Source: Tipula vernalis
Lineage: Eukaryota > Arthropoda > Insecta > Diptera > Tipulidae
DNA length: 64,000 bases
Assembly (NCBI GenBank): GCA_958295665.1
Contig: OY282559.1
Span: 134,085,241-134,149,240, forward strand
Direction of reading: 5' to 3'
Every line of letters starts with the position of its first letter. Positions within the stretch are counted from its first letter, which is position 1. Positions 1 through 11,968 of this stretch are shown piece by piece. The notes under the pieces were generated by a model. The model ran no database searches. It had not been told where the DNA came from and saw only the letters and a program-made list of their open reading frames with translations. A program made the translations under genes and the position numbers.

Positions 1-86
1 ATCAAACAGCTTCACATCAATCAACTATTTCGCAACTGGCTAATACACCAATTAATTTGTCGCATTATCACTACCGTTAACAACGA

Positions 87-1560
87 GTGTATCGCCAACC
101 AACTTACCTGATTGGAACCTACCAGCCTGACACCACCGCTGCTACTCCTAAATGTCAATCGCTACTTCCAACAGCTCTACACAATAATTGTAGAAAGTTT
201 CGACTGGGTCGGGAATTATTAGACTCAAGGTCACAGGTATTTGGTGCCATTACCAATGAATTACCAATAAATCGATCCAGTTCTGGAAGATGGAAGAAAT
301 TCCGCCAAGTAAACACCAAATCAATGAATCAACCAAGACAGATTTATAGGTCAGCTACCATTTAAACAACCCAAGAAAGAACCGGCTAATTAGACAGATA
401 CGGCAATTCGAATATATCCGAACCTAAAAACAGAATATGTAGAGATGCCAGAATACTTCACCCTGAACCCAAATCTTCATTTTATATGTCGCAACGTAAA
501 ATATCGCTCAACGATAATCTAATGCCAGTGCCAGCGCCTACCGTTCAGGCAGGACGGTATATTTACCATTTTTCTTCCATTCCGCAAACATCCAATGGTA
601 TTTGGCAGCAAAATAGCGAAGATGAACCGCCAAATATTAATTGCATCAGAAGACATTGAATTTCAAAGAATTGTGTGGAGGGAGAAATCACAAAGACACT
701 AACAATGATTGTTGTTCACTATTTTGCCCAATTTCACGCAGCTTCGGAAATAGTTCTTCGAAAAAGAGACTCAAAAATATACGTACCTACAAAAACAACT
801 GAAGCCTCCAAAATTTTCGACGCTAAGAGACATACGAGTACCTGTAGCTAAGAGATGGCAGGAGCTTAGGTGCAAATTGCGAGACTTATAGGCAAGATAA
901 CTATTCCCAAATGGCTGTTTACAAGAAAATTCAAAATTTTAACTGGACGTGTTCTCAGATTTATCAGAATATAGTATGTTTATTCTGCAATCGTCTATAT
1001 CTGAACCGAAAGCAAAATTCCGTACCAATGTAGTTTGCGCAAAAACCCGAGTTGCGCCCATCAAACATATATCCATTCCGCGTTTGGAACTATGTGACGC
1101 GCTCCCGTTAACCAGATTATTGAAAATCGTAGTAGAATCACTTAAATTTAAGACTTTTGGACCGATTCTATGAACGTATTGTGCTGGCTGTCGCCGCAGG
1201 CACGATCTTGGAAAAGTGAAGTCGCTAATCGCACTGCAGAGATTTTGGAATCTATGTACAGTACATCAAGAAAGAGTTGGGTGTTTGTACCCACTAAATA
1301 AAACTCTGCCGATTGCGATTCTTGTGTCTATTAACCATCTAACTTGCGGAATTTGGACGTTTGGTGGACCGGACCCACATGGATCCAACAAAATCCAAAA
1401 TTCTGGCCTACTCAAACCCTCCTTTCTTGCACCAGGCCATATACCAACGAGAAGAAATGTGCGAAGATAAAACTTTTGGAGGCGATCATTTCAAATGCAC
1501 GATGGAAATGTTATTCAAAAAAGATTTTTACGTAAAGTTCTGGAAAATGGCCAATTAGGA
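87..1560 (+). pseudogene. BEL/Pao retrotransposon gag-pol relic
   Basis: Broken pieces of a BEL/Pao polyprotein lie in the right order on the + strand. Near 150-240 there is a protease-like stretch (LLPTAL followed by ELLDS, where the family has ALLDSG). Near 1030-1140 is the RNase H signature (VAPIKHISIPRLELCDAL), and near 1345-1400 the post-RNase H segment (DVWWTGPTWIQQNP). Between them the frame is broken many times and most of the reverse transcriptase is missing. The same three signatures occur in better order in the element at 26003-36416, which supports the call. No LTR or target duplication is visible, and the left edge is cut by the window. It is an old, non-functional copy. Confidence 0.75.
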
Positions 1561-1735
1561 AAGAACTTGATGATTTCTGTACCAATTTTGATGAAATTCA
1601 GGATGTATGATCGAAATGGGAATCTAAAATGAGTTTTAGTTGAAGTTGTGGGAAATGGCCAATTAGGAAGGAACTTAGCCGTTTCTTAATCGATTACCGA
1701 CTATGATGAACTGATATCAACCTCAAAAAAATCGT
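1548..1735 (+). repeat. ~107-bp repeat, one full and one partial unit
   Basis: The motif GGCCAATTAGGAA(A/G)GAACTT occurs at about 1551 and again at about 1658. Each is followed by a related sequence (gatgatttctgtaccaattttgatg, then gccgtttcttaatcgattaccgactatgatg). A third, inverted copy lies at 4815-4955. The origin is unknown; it may be part of the adjoining retroelement relic. Confidence 0.55.
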
Positions 1736-1918
1736 TCAACTAACGGGAGACTTAACACACATACGAGTCACCCTGAAATATGTGTTCAACCCGAGAGTAG
1801 TGAACTTTGCTGGTCCTATTTGGCTACGTTCGATGGTAGGAAAACGAAACAAACCTCACTCTTCATCTAATTTTCTATTATGATAATCCCCAATAACTTT
1901 TAGGCAACATTCATTTAT

Positions 1919-1955
<37 letters not shown>

Positions 1956-3539
1956 GTTGAATGTTAATTAGTTCTTGTAATTTCTAAATATGCTACCGGT
2001 CTTACGACACTTTTAAAGCGCGGCCTGATGAGAGGATTGATTTTTCATAATCATAAGCTCATCAGTTCGAAACTGGATTGAATTCTCTTACAATCTTCGG
2101 AACATATTAAATTAAAAATTCATTTATCGCTCACATTCACATATATTACCCTACCATAAGCAACCTCTTCTATTCGCTGTTTAAATGGAGAAAAAGCAAT
2201 TTGGATTGTGCATGCAAGCTGGAATATTATAAGTGAGATAGATGCTCTCGTTTGTGATTGTGGCTTTGATTTAATACACAGTAAACAAGTGAAGAGGTGA
2301 ACAAGTGACCAAAAATCAAGACTATTTTAAATTTAGTTTAAATTATTATAGCGAAATCTAGAATCAATCAAGTTGATACTTGATAAGCAAATTAAAATGT
2401 TACGTACGAAACATATTGTGGAATGCATTTTTCAAGAGGGACTGAAAAAATATTTGTATTGAGGGAACAATACACTCGTACAATGTAGCATCCAAAAAGC
2501 ACTTTATTTTAAATATCGACATATCACTAATTCTATGACATCATGCAACTGAGCCCTTTGTAAATTTCGAATAATATCGAAAAGCATGATATTCGCACAA
2601 AAAATTTCAAATATACCCGAATATCTTCGAATAAACCTAGAATTTTATGATGATCAAGAAAACCTCGAAGTCCGAGAATTCCATCCAGCGGCGACTGGAG
2701 GATATATGTATCTATAAGGCCAACGCCGTAAGAAAGTTGCAATACAGTGCCTTTCTTGGAAAACAATTCGACATAACTGTATAAATACAAGAATCCTCAA
2801 ATCAGGGCTTTAGAACCGAACCCGAAATTGCCACCAATTGTTTTATTTAATTCAAGATTAGTACATTTTTACATTTCGACGTACATAAATATTTACCATA
2901 AATATTTTAAATTTTGAGTAATCTTTTATCTAATATATCGTGACTGCTATCAAATTTGCGAATCATGTTAGTCTATCGTGAAATTATGAAAATATTCGGA
3001 AAGTCGCAGATATATTTTAGACCCTCCTCTGGTGTTGTATTATTTTGGAAATGTCTACAAAAAATTGGAGGCCAGAGATCAACGTTCAAGCCCTTTTCAT
3101 ATTCTTGTTTCATATACATTTAAGAGCGAATTTTAGCGCCTCACTCAATTTTGCACCTAAGTCAAACATTTATTTCAACTAAATGGTGGAGCCGCCGCTA
3201 ACACATCTTTGTAAGATCAAGTAATTCAATGATATGCTCAATTCAACTCCCATCTAAACTCGAGTATTATCAAAAATATTGAATATGTCTATTCATAAGC
3301 TTAGAAATCTCGAAAATTCCTAATATCACTAATTCTGCAGCGTCATGCAACTAAAGTAATTTGCAAATTTAATGTAATAATGAGAAACTAGATTAGACTC
3401 GAATAATCTCGATATCTCAAAAGATTTCGAATATTTCCAGAATCGTCAATAGTTTCAATGACAAGCGAAACAAATAAGCCTATAAATGGCTTTAGAGTAA
3501 GTGTAGCAATAGTCCATAAGTTATTAAAAAATAAAGATT
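1736..3539. other. No gene recognised; AT-rich
   Basis: This stretch holds a 28-base T run at 1920-1947, possibly the tail of a retrotransposed sequence on the - strand, and otherwise AT-rich sequence. A minus-strand frame at 2533-2790 has no recognisable similarity or codon pattern. Nothing else can be supported. Confidence 0.6.
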
Positions 3540-4464
3540 GTGGCATGTGTCAACTTAGTGGAAAGTAATTGCGTTTCGAAAATGAGCCAAAATTCGCTAA
3601 CATTTTACAATATCACTGCGACCGTGGTGTTTATGGTCAAGATGCTTTATCAAAATCAGCAGTACACAAATAGTTTGCTCGTTTCCGCTCTGGAAATTTC
3701 GATGGGAAAGACGCGCCGCGCTCTGGTCTAAAAGTTGATGAAATTGTGCAAAAAACTGAGGAAGACATATATCCCTGCGGAGCAGTTTTCAACCATTTGC
3801 AAAGGCTGAATACAAAACGAACCTCGATATTTGGGTACCACATGAATTAAAAGTGAAACATTTGATTGATAACGAGTGATAAGATGTGGGCCACATACTA
3901 AAATAATGTGCAAAAAGATCCAGGACGAACGATGCTGCACAAACGGTGTTAAAGCCCGAATTGACGCCACGTAAAGTAATGCTTTGTGTCTGGTGGCATT
4001 GAAGGGAATCGTACATCATGAGTTTCTGCAACCTGGCCAGACAATTCATTTTACTCTCTACTGTCAACAACTAATGCGATTAAAGCGCCCAATTGAGGTA
4101 AAGCGGTCAGAATTGATCAATAGAAAAGGTGCTATCTTCCATCAGAGCTTGGCCGGAAAGTTTTGATGCATCCAACGTATATCCCGGACCTTGCCCAGTC
4201 TGACTACCATTTGTTTCGTTCTCTAACTCTCTTAATGGTGTAAAGCTAACTTCAAATGAAACCTGTGAAAATTACTTGGTTCAGTTTTCCATCCAGAAAT
4301 CCCAGAAGTTCTCCAATGATGGCATAATGATTTCACCAAAAAAACAGCAAAAGGTTATCAATCAAAACCGCGTATAATTAGTTTAATAAAGTTCATTTAA
4401 AATATAGAAAAAATGTGTTTGAATTTTTGTGAAAAAACGCCACAAACTTTTTGCTTGACCCAAT
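3540..4464 (+). pseudogene. Decayed mariner-family transposase and 3' terminal repeat
   Basis: The three frames taken together trace a mariner transposase, the DD34D cut-and-paste enzyme. Seen are DEIVQKTEED near 3735, LDIWVPHEL near 3820-3850 (a hallmark of the family), TPRKVMLCVWWH near 3960, a segment with PGQT and LYCQQL near 4030-4070, and PDLAQSDYHLF near 4180. Frameshifts and stops break every domain, so no active enzyme can be made. The right end CAAACTTTTTGCTTGACCCA (to 4462) looks like a mariner inverted terminal repeat, followed by ATA. I could not find the matching left repeat, so the 5' end is probably lost. Confidence 0.85.
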
Positions 4465-4484
4465 ATTTCTAATAAAAATAATTG

Positions 4485-4711
4485 AATTTCTGGTGAAAAA
4501 ATGTAATATCACGAAGTTAGCTACATGAGTTGAATACGTAACCAGTTACTGGCTAGGATTGTAACCCTGCGCATTAAATTTCTGCTCTTTGAACCAAAAT
4601 TGTTGCCTTTTGAACCATTTTGGTTACGTCATGTCAATTTTTTTGTTCTAGTTGGAAATAATTTAACTCACACAGCTAACTTCGTGGTGCACATTTTTTT
4701 CACCAAAATTG
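4485..4711. mobile_element. MITE-like element with ~35-bp terminal inverted repeats
   Basis: The left end (4485-4522) and right end (4674-4711) are inverted copies of one sequence. Left reads ggtgaaaaaatgta then CACGAAGTTAGCT; right reads AGCTAACTTCGTG then gtgcacatttttttcacc, with matching aattt(c)tgg outside. The interior of about 150 bp has no coding capacity. This is the layout of a non-autonomous DNA transposon (MITE). The superfamily cannot be assigned because no clear target duplication is visible. It sits about 20 bp from the right end of the mariner relic. Confidence 0.7.
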
Positions 4712-4814
4712 TACCATGTACGCGGCTTGAAATACCTTGAATTATCTCGAAAATATGAAATAATGTGGATAATTTCGAACAAAATTGACATAAATCCAAA
4801 AAAACTCAGGTTTC

Positions 4815-4955
4815 GAGAATTAGGGTTCCTTCCTAATTGGCCATATTTCGATACATGTTCTAGTACTCACCGTAGAATCCCATTTCCGTCGTGCTCTCCG
4901 AATTCCATCATAATCGGTAAAGAAATCACCTAGTTCCTTCTTAATTGATATTGCT
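4815..4955 (-). repeat. Inverted copy of the 1548-1735 repeat
   Basis: Read on the - strand this contains CAATTAAGAAGGAACTAGG, then TGATTTCTTTACCGATTATG, then a second GGCCAATTAGGAAGGAAC. This is the same order as the two units at 1548-1735 but in opposite orientation, about 3 kb away. The rest of 4712-5320 shows no recognisable gene. Confidence 0.55.
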
Positions 4956-5319
4956 GTGTCAATAAAGTCTGTTCCCGGCAGGAAATTAATTTACGCATCT
5001 GGGTTTCCTAGTATATACTACGTCTCGAGAGCATTTGTGTTTGTTTTTAAGTAAAAAATTGGATTTGTCTGAAGATGTTATAGATTGTCGATTACTGTTT
5101 TCTACTAATAAGGATCTTACCAGGATCCTGCATTATTTCATCAGTTACTTCAACCCAGCGTGTGGACAGCAAGTATTTTGGTAAGAAAGTTCAATAGCCG
5201 ACCATGAAACATAACTCCGGTGGTTCATCCCATCGTCTCACACAGTCTTCTAATTCGCAATCATCATCAATGTCTGTGATACAACCAATGCTGTAACCAT
5301 TAAGATGTTATCACTTTTT

Positions 5320-5545
5320 CAGAAACTAGGTTGAATGCTGATTTAAATTCTGAGGAGTTTTTTCCTTCATGCTTTTTTGTGTTTCGCGTGATCGCTATTC
5401 CGACAATTCCAAAGAAGTTGGAGGTGTTGTTATTATTGTGCTGAAAAATAATCTTGAATTTGATCAAGTCAACGCAAATTGTGGCAGTAGTGAGTCAATT
5501 ATTATCAAGATCAAATGTGGCCCATTTTGGCTTTTTGTTACCCTG
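5320..5545 (+). pseudogene. LINE endonuclease (APE-type) fragment
   Basis: Two frames give ETRLNADLNSEEFFPS, which resembles the conserved ETWL...SEEFFP start of the endonuclease, and then RYSDNSKEVGGVVIIVLKN, which matches the VFRxDR...GGGVxI segment. It is a small, frameshifted piece of a Jockey/CR1-like non-LTR retrotransposon. The match breaks off at the foldback element that begins near 5555 and the same LINE appears to resume near 7000 as reverse transcriptase, so the two fragments probably come from one insertion. Confidence 0.6.
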
Positions 5546-5554
5546 TTAAAGTTA

Positions 5555-6990
5555 GCCGAAAGTTTCCAGCCGAAAGTAAAAAGGTAATAATGCAGATTAT
5601 GTTATTAACATTCCAGCCGAAAATAAATCAGGCTCTAGAGTGTTATGTCTGGAGATGGATGCATAGCATTGATGTGATTTGTCAATAGCTATCGCAGGAA
5701 AAAAATTCAATTCAAGTTTCCCGAGGGAAATCTCGGAAAATTCGATTTTCCAAAAATCCTTAGAAAATTTGTATAATATCAGCCGCTATGGCGTTTGCAT
5801 TGATGTGATTTGTCAATAGCTATCGCCGGAAAAAAATTCAGCTCAAGTTTCCCGTGGAACATCTCGGAAAATTCGATTTTCCAAAAATCATTACGAAATT
5901 TGTATAAAATCAGCCTCTATAGTGTTATATCTGAGGTGGATTGCATTGATGTGATTTGTCAATAGCTATCGCAGGAAAAAAATTCAGTACAACTTTCCCG
6001 TGGGAAATCTCGGAAAATTCGATTTTCCCAAAATCATTAGAAAATTTGTATAAAATCAGCCTCTAGAGTGATATGTCTGTAGATAGATTGCATTTCGAAA
6101 AATCATCAGGAAATTTGTATAAAATCAGCCTCTATATTGTTATATCTGGAGATGGATTTCATTGATGTGACTTGTCAATAGCTATCGCAGGAAAAAATTG
6201 CGTTCAATTCCCCGTGGGATATCTCGGAAAATTCGATTTTCCAAAAATCATTAGAAAATTTGTATAAAATCAGCCTCTAGAGTGCTATGTCTGGAGATGG
6301 ATTGCATTGATGTGATTTGTCAATAGCTATCGCAGCAAAAAATTGCGTTCAATTCCCCGTGGGATATCTCGGAAAATTCGATTTTCCAAAAATCATTAGA
6401 AAATTTCTATAAAATCAGCCTCTAGAGTGCTATGTCTGGAGATGGATTGCATTGGTGTGATTTGTCAATAGCTAGGCTGATTTTATTCATCCATTTCTTA
6501 CTTTCGGCTGAAAACTTCTTTGAATTTTCCGAGATTTCCCACGGGAAACTTGAACTGAATTTTTTTCCTGCGATCCATCTCCAGACATAACACACTCTAG
6601 AGGCTGATTTTATACAAATTTTCTAATGATTTTTAGAAAATCGAATTTTCCGAGATTTCCCATGGGAAACTTGAACAGAATCTTTTCATTCGATAGCTAT
6701 TGACAAATCACATAAAAACGATTCAACTTCAGATATACACTCTAGCGGCTGATTTTATTCCAATTTTGTGAATTCTTGTGATTTTCCGATATTTTCCACG
6801 ACTAGGTTAAACAAAGTTTTCCACGTAAGACTATTTACAAAATTTTTTATTTAAATCCATGCATCCTGTTTACTTTCGGCTGATAACTACTAAATTTTTT
6901 ATTTTCGGCTGGAATGGTAATAACATAATCTGCAGTATCGACTTTTTACTTTCGGTGGGATTACACAATCTGCATTACCATTTCTTTACT
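5555..6990. mobile_element. Foldback-like element with tandem-repeat inverted arms
   Basis: The outer ends are inverted copies. The left end (about 5565-5630) holds CAGCCGAAAGTAAAAAGG, then GCAGATTATGTTATTAACATT and CCAGCCGAAAATAAA; the right end (about 6870-6985) holds the reverse complements, with the ~47-bp unit doubled. Inside, a unit of about 140-150 bp (gatggattgcattgatgtga, aattcgattttcc, ataaaatcagcctctagagtg) is repeated about six times in direct orientation from 5640 to about 6480. It is then repeated inverted from about 6480 to 6760. There is no open frame of note. Inverted arms built of tandem subrepeats are characteristic of foldback (FB) elements. It splits a LINE relic. Confidence 0.7.
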
Positions 6991-6999
6991 TTAGCGACG

Positions 7000-7780
7000 T
7001 ATTCGTGATTGTTGGAAACCGTGGACAGCTAGATGTGATCTGAACAGATTTTTCGAAAGCTTTCGATAAATTATGTAGATCACACAAATCTTCTGCGTGA
7101 ATCAAATATGCTTTTGGGTTCGATTTCATTCCGATTATGCAATGCGTCAATATCGCAAAGTAATTTCGTTCTTGTATGATGTTCCTTCTGGAGTTCCACA
7201 AGGTAGTATGTTGGACAATTACTTTTCATAATATTTATTAATGATGTAGTCTAATGCCTTAAGTTTTGTAAGTTTATTTTGTATGAAGATGATCTAAAAA
7301 TGAATGCAAACATTAAGTCTGTCATTGATGCAGATCGGATGCAAGAAGTCTACAATAAATAAGTTGCCGTTAAATGCTGATAAAAGTAAAGTTATAATAT
7401 TTTCTAGAACGTGACTGTCTTGCGCGTGGGTTCCATATATTTTATTTGACGTACAAATCAGTAGAGTCATTTGAACTTTAACAATCACATTAGATATATG
7501 ATAAATAATGCATTTGTTACGCTGACTTTTATTAAGCGTCATGATGGTGAGTTTTGTGATTGAATTTGACTTTAAAATGTCTTGTTTACCTACGTTAGGT
7601 CAGTGTTAGTATATGCCTCAGTAATTTAGAATTCCTTCTATCAAACGCATTCTGATTCTAAAATTGAAAGCTTCCAGGAAGAGGTTTTGATTTATGCACT
7701 AAGACGTTTACTAACTTTCTAAGTCTCTTAAACCGAGGTTTTACTGTAATATATTATTCCTATGCCGTTATAGAATTAAA
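7000..7780 (+). pseudogene. LINE reverse transcriptase fragment
   Basis: In shifting frames one reads TDFSKAFDKL near 7040-7070 (RT motif A), VPSGVPQGSML near 7185-7215 (the PSGVPQGS block), a degenerate YEDDLKM near 7280 (where YADD/FADD is expected), and NKLPLNADKSKVIIFSR near 7360-7410. A thumb segment with VLVYAS and YALRR follows near 7600-7710. Together these are reverse transcriptase motifs of a Jockey-like LINE, with several frameshifts and stops. It is the continuation of the endonuclease piece at 5320-5545. Inactive. Confidence 0.75.
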
Positions 7781-7987
7781 ATAGTACGTATAAAAAAAAT
7801 CGAAAACCGAGAAATCCTGGCGACACAGGATTTATTTTCCCGAAATCAATTTGTGAATAAGTAAAACTTGTTAAAAAAAATCAATTTCATAAATGGCATG
7901 CGTGAAAATTAAAACCAGCAGCCGCGGCCACTGATTATTGGTTATTTTGTCACGCTACATTCTTCCAAATTTCCGGCTATAATCACT

Positions 7988-8461
7988 GTAGGGAAGAGTG
8001 CCCTAAAGTCAATTGAGCAGAATGAAGCGACAGAAACGATCCATTTATAGTGATGCAACTGAACCAGCATACAGTGGGGAAAAGTCCGAACACGATGTCG
8101 GTGAAGTACAAAAAAATAAAATTCGGTTCCCTTGTGAAAACCTCAAAACCAATATTACGGTATAAAACTCAACACAAAATCAGAATTAAAATCTAAAATA
8201 AATCAACCATTAGATACTGTGGTTTATAAAGTTCATATAGGACAAACTAGAAGATCATTCGATCAAAACTTTACAGAATACGTAAAAGTCATCGACAAAT
8301 GTACAGAGAAAGGTTTTTGGAATTTAATACATTTAAATAGGGTAGTAAATAAATATAGACCACCACTCGCCGATATTTGATTTATATTGTATAAAACAAC
8401 CTTCCTAGTATGTTAAAAATTTACCTCAAAATCGCTGACCATTAAATTCGATTTATTTTGA
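7988..8461. repeat. Dispersed repeat, copy A (possible Penelope-like fragment)
   Basis: This copy starts at about GTAGGGAAGAGTGCCCTAAAG and ends with TTAAATTCGATTTATTTTG. It is nearly identical to 16401-16860, which is copy B. One frame near 8210-8290 reads VVYKVHIGQTRRSFDQNF, which resembles the GIY-YIG endonuclease of Penelope-like retroelements (VYK...YIGQTxRS). That identification is an inference from a short match. The upstream flank (7781-7987) shows no gene. Confidence 0.6.
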
Positions 8462-8542
8462 TTGAACATTTTCAAAGGCTCGCTTTGGGTTTAAAACCCT
8501 CGCAGACGGCAAATTGCCCATTAATTGTTTGAATGCCTTTGC

Positions 8543-10883
8543 TTATAATTTAAAACACGTCACACACTTGTGAATGAACTGCTTAACGAGGTTTCGACAC
8601 CCTAAAATCCAATACTGATTGCGGAGGTGAAACAGCATAATAGAAATCCCTCCATGCATAGTGTATCGATGCACATCAGAAATTATTAACGCTGTGATAT
8701 GATGATTTCCGGGCAAAATAATTGGATGCTTTCGATCGTGTGGTAAATTGGCATTCTGTAGTCTCCCTCCTACTCTTAGAATTTGCCTTTCGTCCAGATA
8801 TGGAGGCATCGACGCAAGTCTACTACGGGATGAAACTTCTTGACCTGCCATTAATCGGTTTATCTCTTCGCGGAATGAATGATTTTGTGCTTGCCGGTAT
8901 AACTCAGCTGCCTGCAACTCGGTAATGGTAATCAGCAACTGCTTTTCTCGACATCTGTTTTTGGGCATTGTTTTGACACCTTCAATAAATCTGAAAATAT
9001 AAACGAACACTCTTAACAATTTGTGCCAAGATGAATATTTTAGGATGATGGTCGCAATATAATCTTCTTGATTGGTGACTTGTGCGGCAAATAGTTGTAA
9101 TTGCGCCGATTTTTCTTCAGTAGCAGCTTCATCGGAGTGATACGTATTTTTTGGCTTCTTCCATGTATCCTCACTTGATTTTAAAAAGTCTGGACCGTTC
9201 CACCAAATATCGAGAGATCTCAGTTTGGGCGGACGGACACCTTGTGATGCATGATCAGCCGGATTCTCTTTGGAATTAACATGTCCCTATTTGCACTGTG
9301 GTAACATTGTGTGTATTTCTGACGTTCGGTTCCTTACGAAGGTTTTCCATTTTCTCGGTGAGGTTGTCAGCCACTGTAAAACGACAGTTGAATCTGTCCA
9401 TGCGAAAATTTCTGCTTCTGGTATACACATAGATTCGATAACAACTTTTATTAATTTGGTCACTAACAAAGCTGCACATAATTCGATTCGTGGCACAGAG
9501 AATTGCTTAATGGAAGCAACTTTAGTTTTAGCAGCAATTAATCGCGTCTCGTAGGTTTCGTTACTTCCCATTGACCTGAAGTAGATAGCGGCGGCGAATC
9601 CATGAATTTGAGTTTTATTCTTGTGAAGATTAACTAGCCTTGGTATTTTAATGGTGGTAACATGGTTCAGTGCACTTCTAAAATTCGTCCATTGAGCTGA
9701 GATGTGTAGTGGTAACTGATCGTCCAATTAAGTTTTAGCAACCATAAACTTTGGAATAATATTTTTACAATGATTGTAAAAGGTGCCAGTAATCCAAGAG
9801 GATCAAATAATCTTGAAGACTCGGATAGTAATTCCCGCTTAGTTGCTGTGAAATTTTCAGGTAAGTTTACCTTGTAGCAAAAGCCATCCTCAACAGGATC
9901 CCATAGTAAACCCAGTACCTTTAAGCATCTTTGCTCATCGAGGTTTAATGGACTGATCTCTTGGTGATCGGGGTTCCTTGTAAGAACTCACAGGAATTAG
10001 ATTTCCATTTTTTTAAGAGTTAAACCACCATGTATCAGCAGATTGATTAGCTGATCTCGACATTCAATTGCTTGCGACAATTTATCGGCCCCTGATATCA
10101 CATCGTCAACGTAGAAATCATTATCTACAATTGCTGCGGCTTGAGGATATTGTTCTCGGTGATCATTTGCTAGCTGCTTCAGGGATCGGATGCCTTGAAA
10201 TGGTGAAGATGCTCAACCATATGTTACGGTTTGTAATTTGAAGTGGGTGATTGGTTCAGTTATCGATTTCCACCATACTATCCTTTGATATTCTTGATCT
10301 TCGGTTGTCACTAGAATTTATCGGTACATCTTCTCAATGTCCGACGCAAAAGCAATAGTGTGCTTTCGGAATTTAACCACGTTGGAAAACAATGTATTTT
10401 GAAGAGTAGCTCCCACCAAAAGAGCAAGGCTCGACATGAATAAGAAACTCCATCCGTGTTTTGTACCAAAATGATTGCTGTGGGCAATAATGATGATTGT
10501 TTGATATCTAAGCGCCTGGACGGATTGGTTGGCTGAGTGACCAGAGAACTTTGATTTAGTTGGCTTACTTGGAGCGGATTGATTGATTTGCTGGCTATCA
10601 TGTTGGTTGAAGACTCGAGTGCAGTATCGATTGGCATAGAATTCGGTGAAATAGTATTTGGACTTGTGGCTAATCGTGGTTGAGTGGCATAGTTGGTTGA
10701 TGATTGTATTGAACATGACGACATTGGAACATTACAGTTTATACAATAAGACGCTATTTGATGATGATCATTTGGTTGCGATTGTGTGAAAGCATTGATA
10801 TGTAAGAGAGTGTGGTGCTTCAGCGAACATTTGTGACATCGTTGTGGTGAGAAACATTTACTGGATGAATGTCCCGGGTTCAA
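8543..10883 (-). pseudogene. BEL/Pao pol relic (protease, RT, RNase H, integrase start)
   Basis: From the 5' side, 10883-10311 holds a zinc-knuckle end of gag (NPGHSSSKCF, CHKCSLKHHTLLH) running into the protease linker (LLPTAIILVQN). Near 10350-10311 is the RT segment AFASDIEKMYR, and near 10115-10090 an intact catalytic FYVDDVISGAD. At 9860-9760 is SSRLFDPLGLLAPF. RNase H (9727-9287) retains VPRIELCAALLVTKL and WTDSTVVLQWL. The 158-aa frame at 9019-8543 has RVGGRL and the zinc-binding segment ending HKCVTCF. The catalytic DDE core of integrase is absent. Each piece is in a different frame, so no functional product is expected. Confidence 0.85.
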
Positions 10884-10928
10884 ACAATTGAAATAAAGCG
10901 ACTTCTCTGCTACAAATTCTCGCCTTGC

Positions 10929-11968
10929 CTAAATGTCCATGGCTTGGAATACTGAACATTTGAATAGTTTGTGATTATTCCCGCATTTGCCGCATGTGAA
11001 CTTAACATCCGTCGATACTGTATGAGTTCGCAGGCTAGTTGACGATCTTAATGTTTCATGCCTGTCACTAACTAATTTTAGCTGTGACATCTCCAAAGAG
11101 TCGCAATGTTTTGTGAGAAATGACAGGAAAACTTCCTCGGTTAGAAAATCTTCTCCGATGCTATGTTCTGCCCACATTCTCCGCGTTTCTAAGTCAGCTT
11201 TTTGAAGCAGTATGAAAATAACTAAGGAATCACCGTTTTTAGTTGAGGCATCGAGTGCTGTTAATCCCCGAAGGATTTCATCGGACGTGTCGCATAGCTT
11301 TCTCAGCTGCTCCACAGAACCTTTGGTAGCTGGAACTAAATCCATTAGCATTTGGAAATATGAATTTGCGATGTGACCTCCTTTCTTCTCAAACCGGTTG
11401 CAAAGTTTTTCCCACGCTTGGTCGTAAGTAGCATCTGTAATCGGAATATGTTCAATGGATTTCGCCGCGCGGTCACCTAGGCAGCCCTTGAGATACTAAA
11501 ACTTTGTTGCTTTAGATAGCTGTGCGTTGTTATATATTTGTCCAACGAATAAATCCTTGAAGGTGGCCCATTCTTGGTAATCTCCACGAAACACTGAAAT
11601 ATTTACTCTCGGTAGTTTCAATTCTTGGTTGCCCTTTTAAATTCGCGAAAACTCTTGTAGAAATGATTTTTGATGAGCTACGAACTCTCCCATGGTGTCA
11701 TTCAATTTTGATTCGTCATGATTTTCCGTATTGATTGCGGCTGGCGGAGCATTTTCGCGCGAAAAGGTTTAAAAATTGACTTGGCTAAATAATACGGTTC
11801 TTCTCCTAGAGCATATTCGCTTTGTTCACCAAGTTCAAAAACTTTTTCATCGGCTTCGTTGAAATGGACCCAGCTGTTTTCAAGGCCTTCTAACTTACTT
11901 TGGACAAAGTCGAAGCTAAATGTGTTGTCCGGTGCTTTGGCACACGTGCCAATTTTTTCTAAAATCAT
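10929..11968 (-). pseudogene. BEL/Pao gag relic
   Basis: Two minus-strand frames, 11968-11702 and 11351-10929, are fragments of a BEL/Pao capsid protein. The downstream frame contains LRKLCDTSDEILRGLTAL, close to the KKLYDTSDGVIRGLKALG block in the gag at 34468-35691, and continues to a zinc-knuckle start (CGKCGNNHKLFKC). The two frames are separated by frameshifts over 11352-11700, where gag-like sequence continues out of frame. It lies directly upstream of the pol relic. Confidence 0.75.

Noticed and set aside
2533..2790. 85-codon minus-strand frame as a small gene
   Set aside because: No domain, no splice context, AT-rich surroundings; consistent with a chance opening.
5555..6990. Plain satellite array
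   Set aside because: The unrelated inverted ends, and the LINE that stops and resumes on either side, indicate an inserted element.
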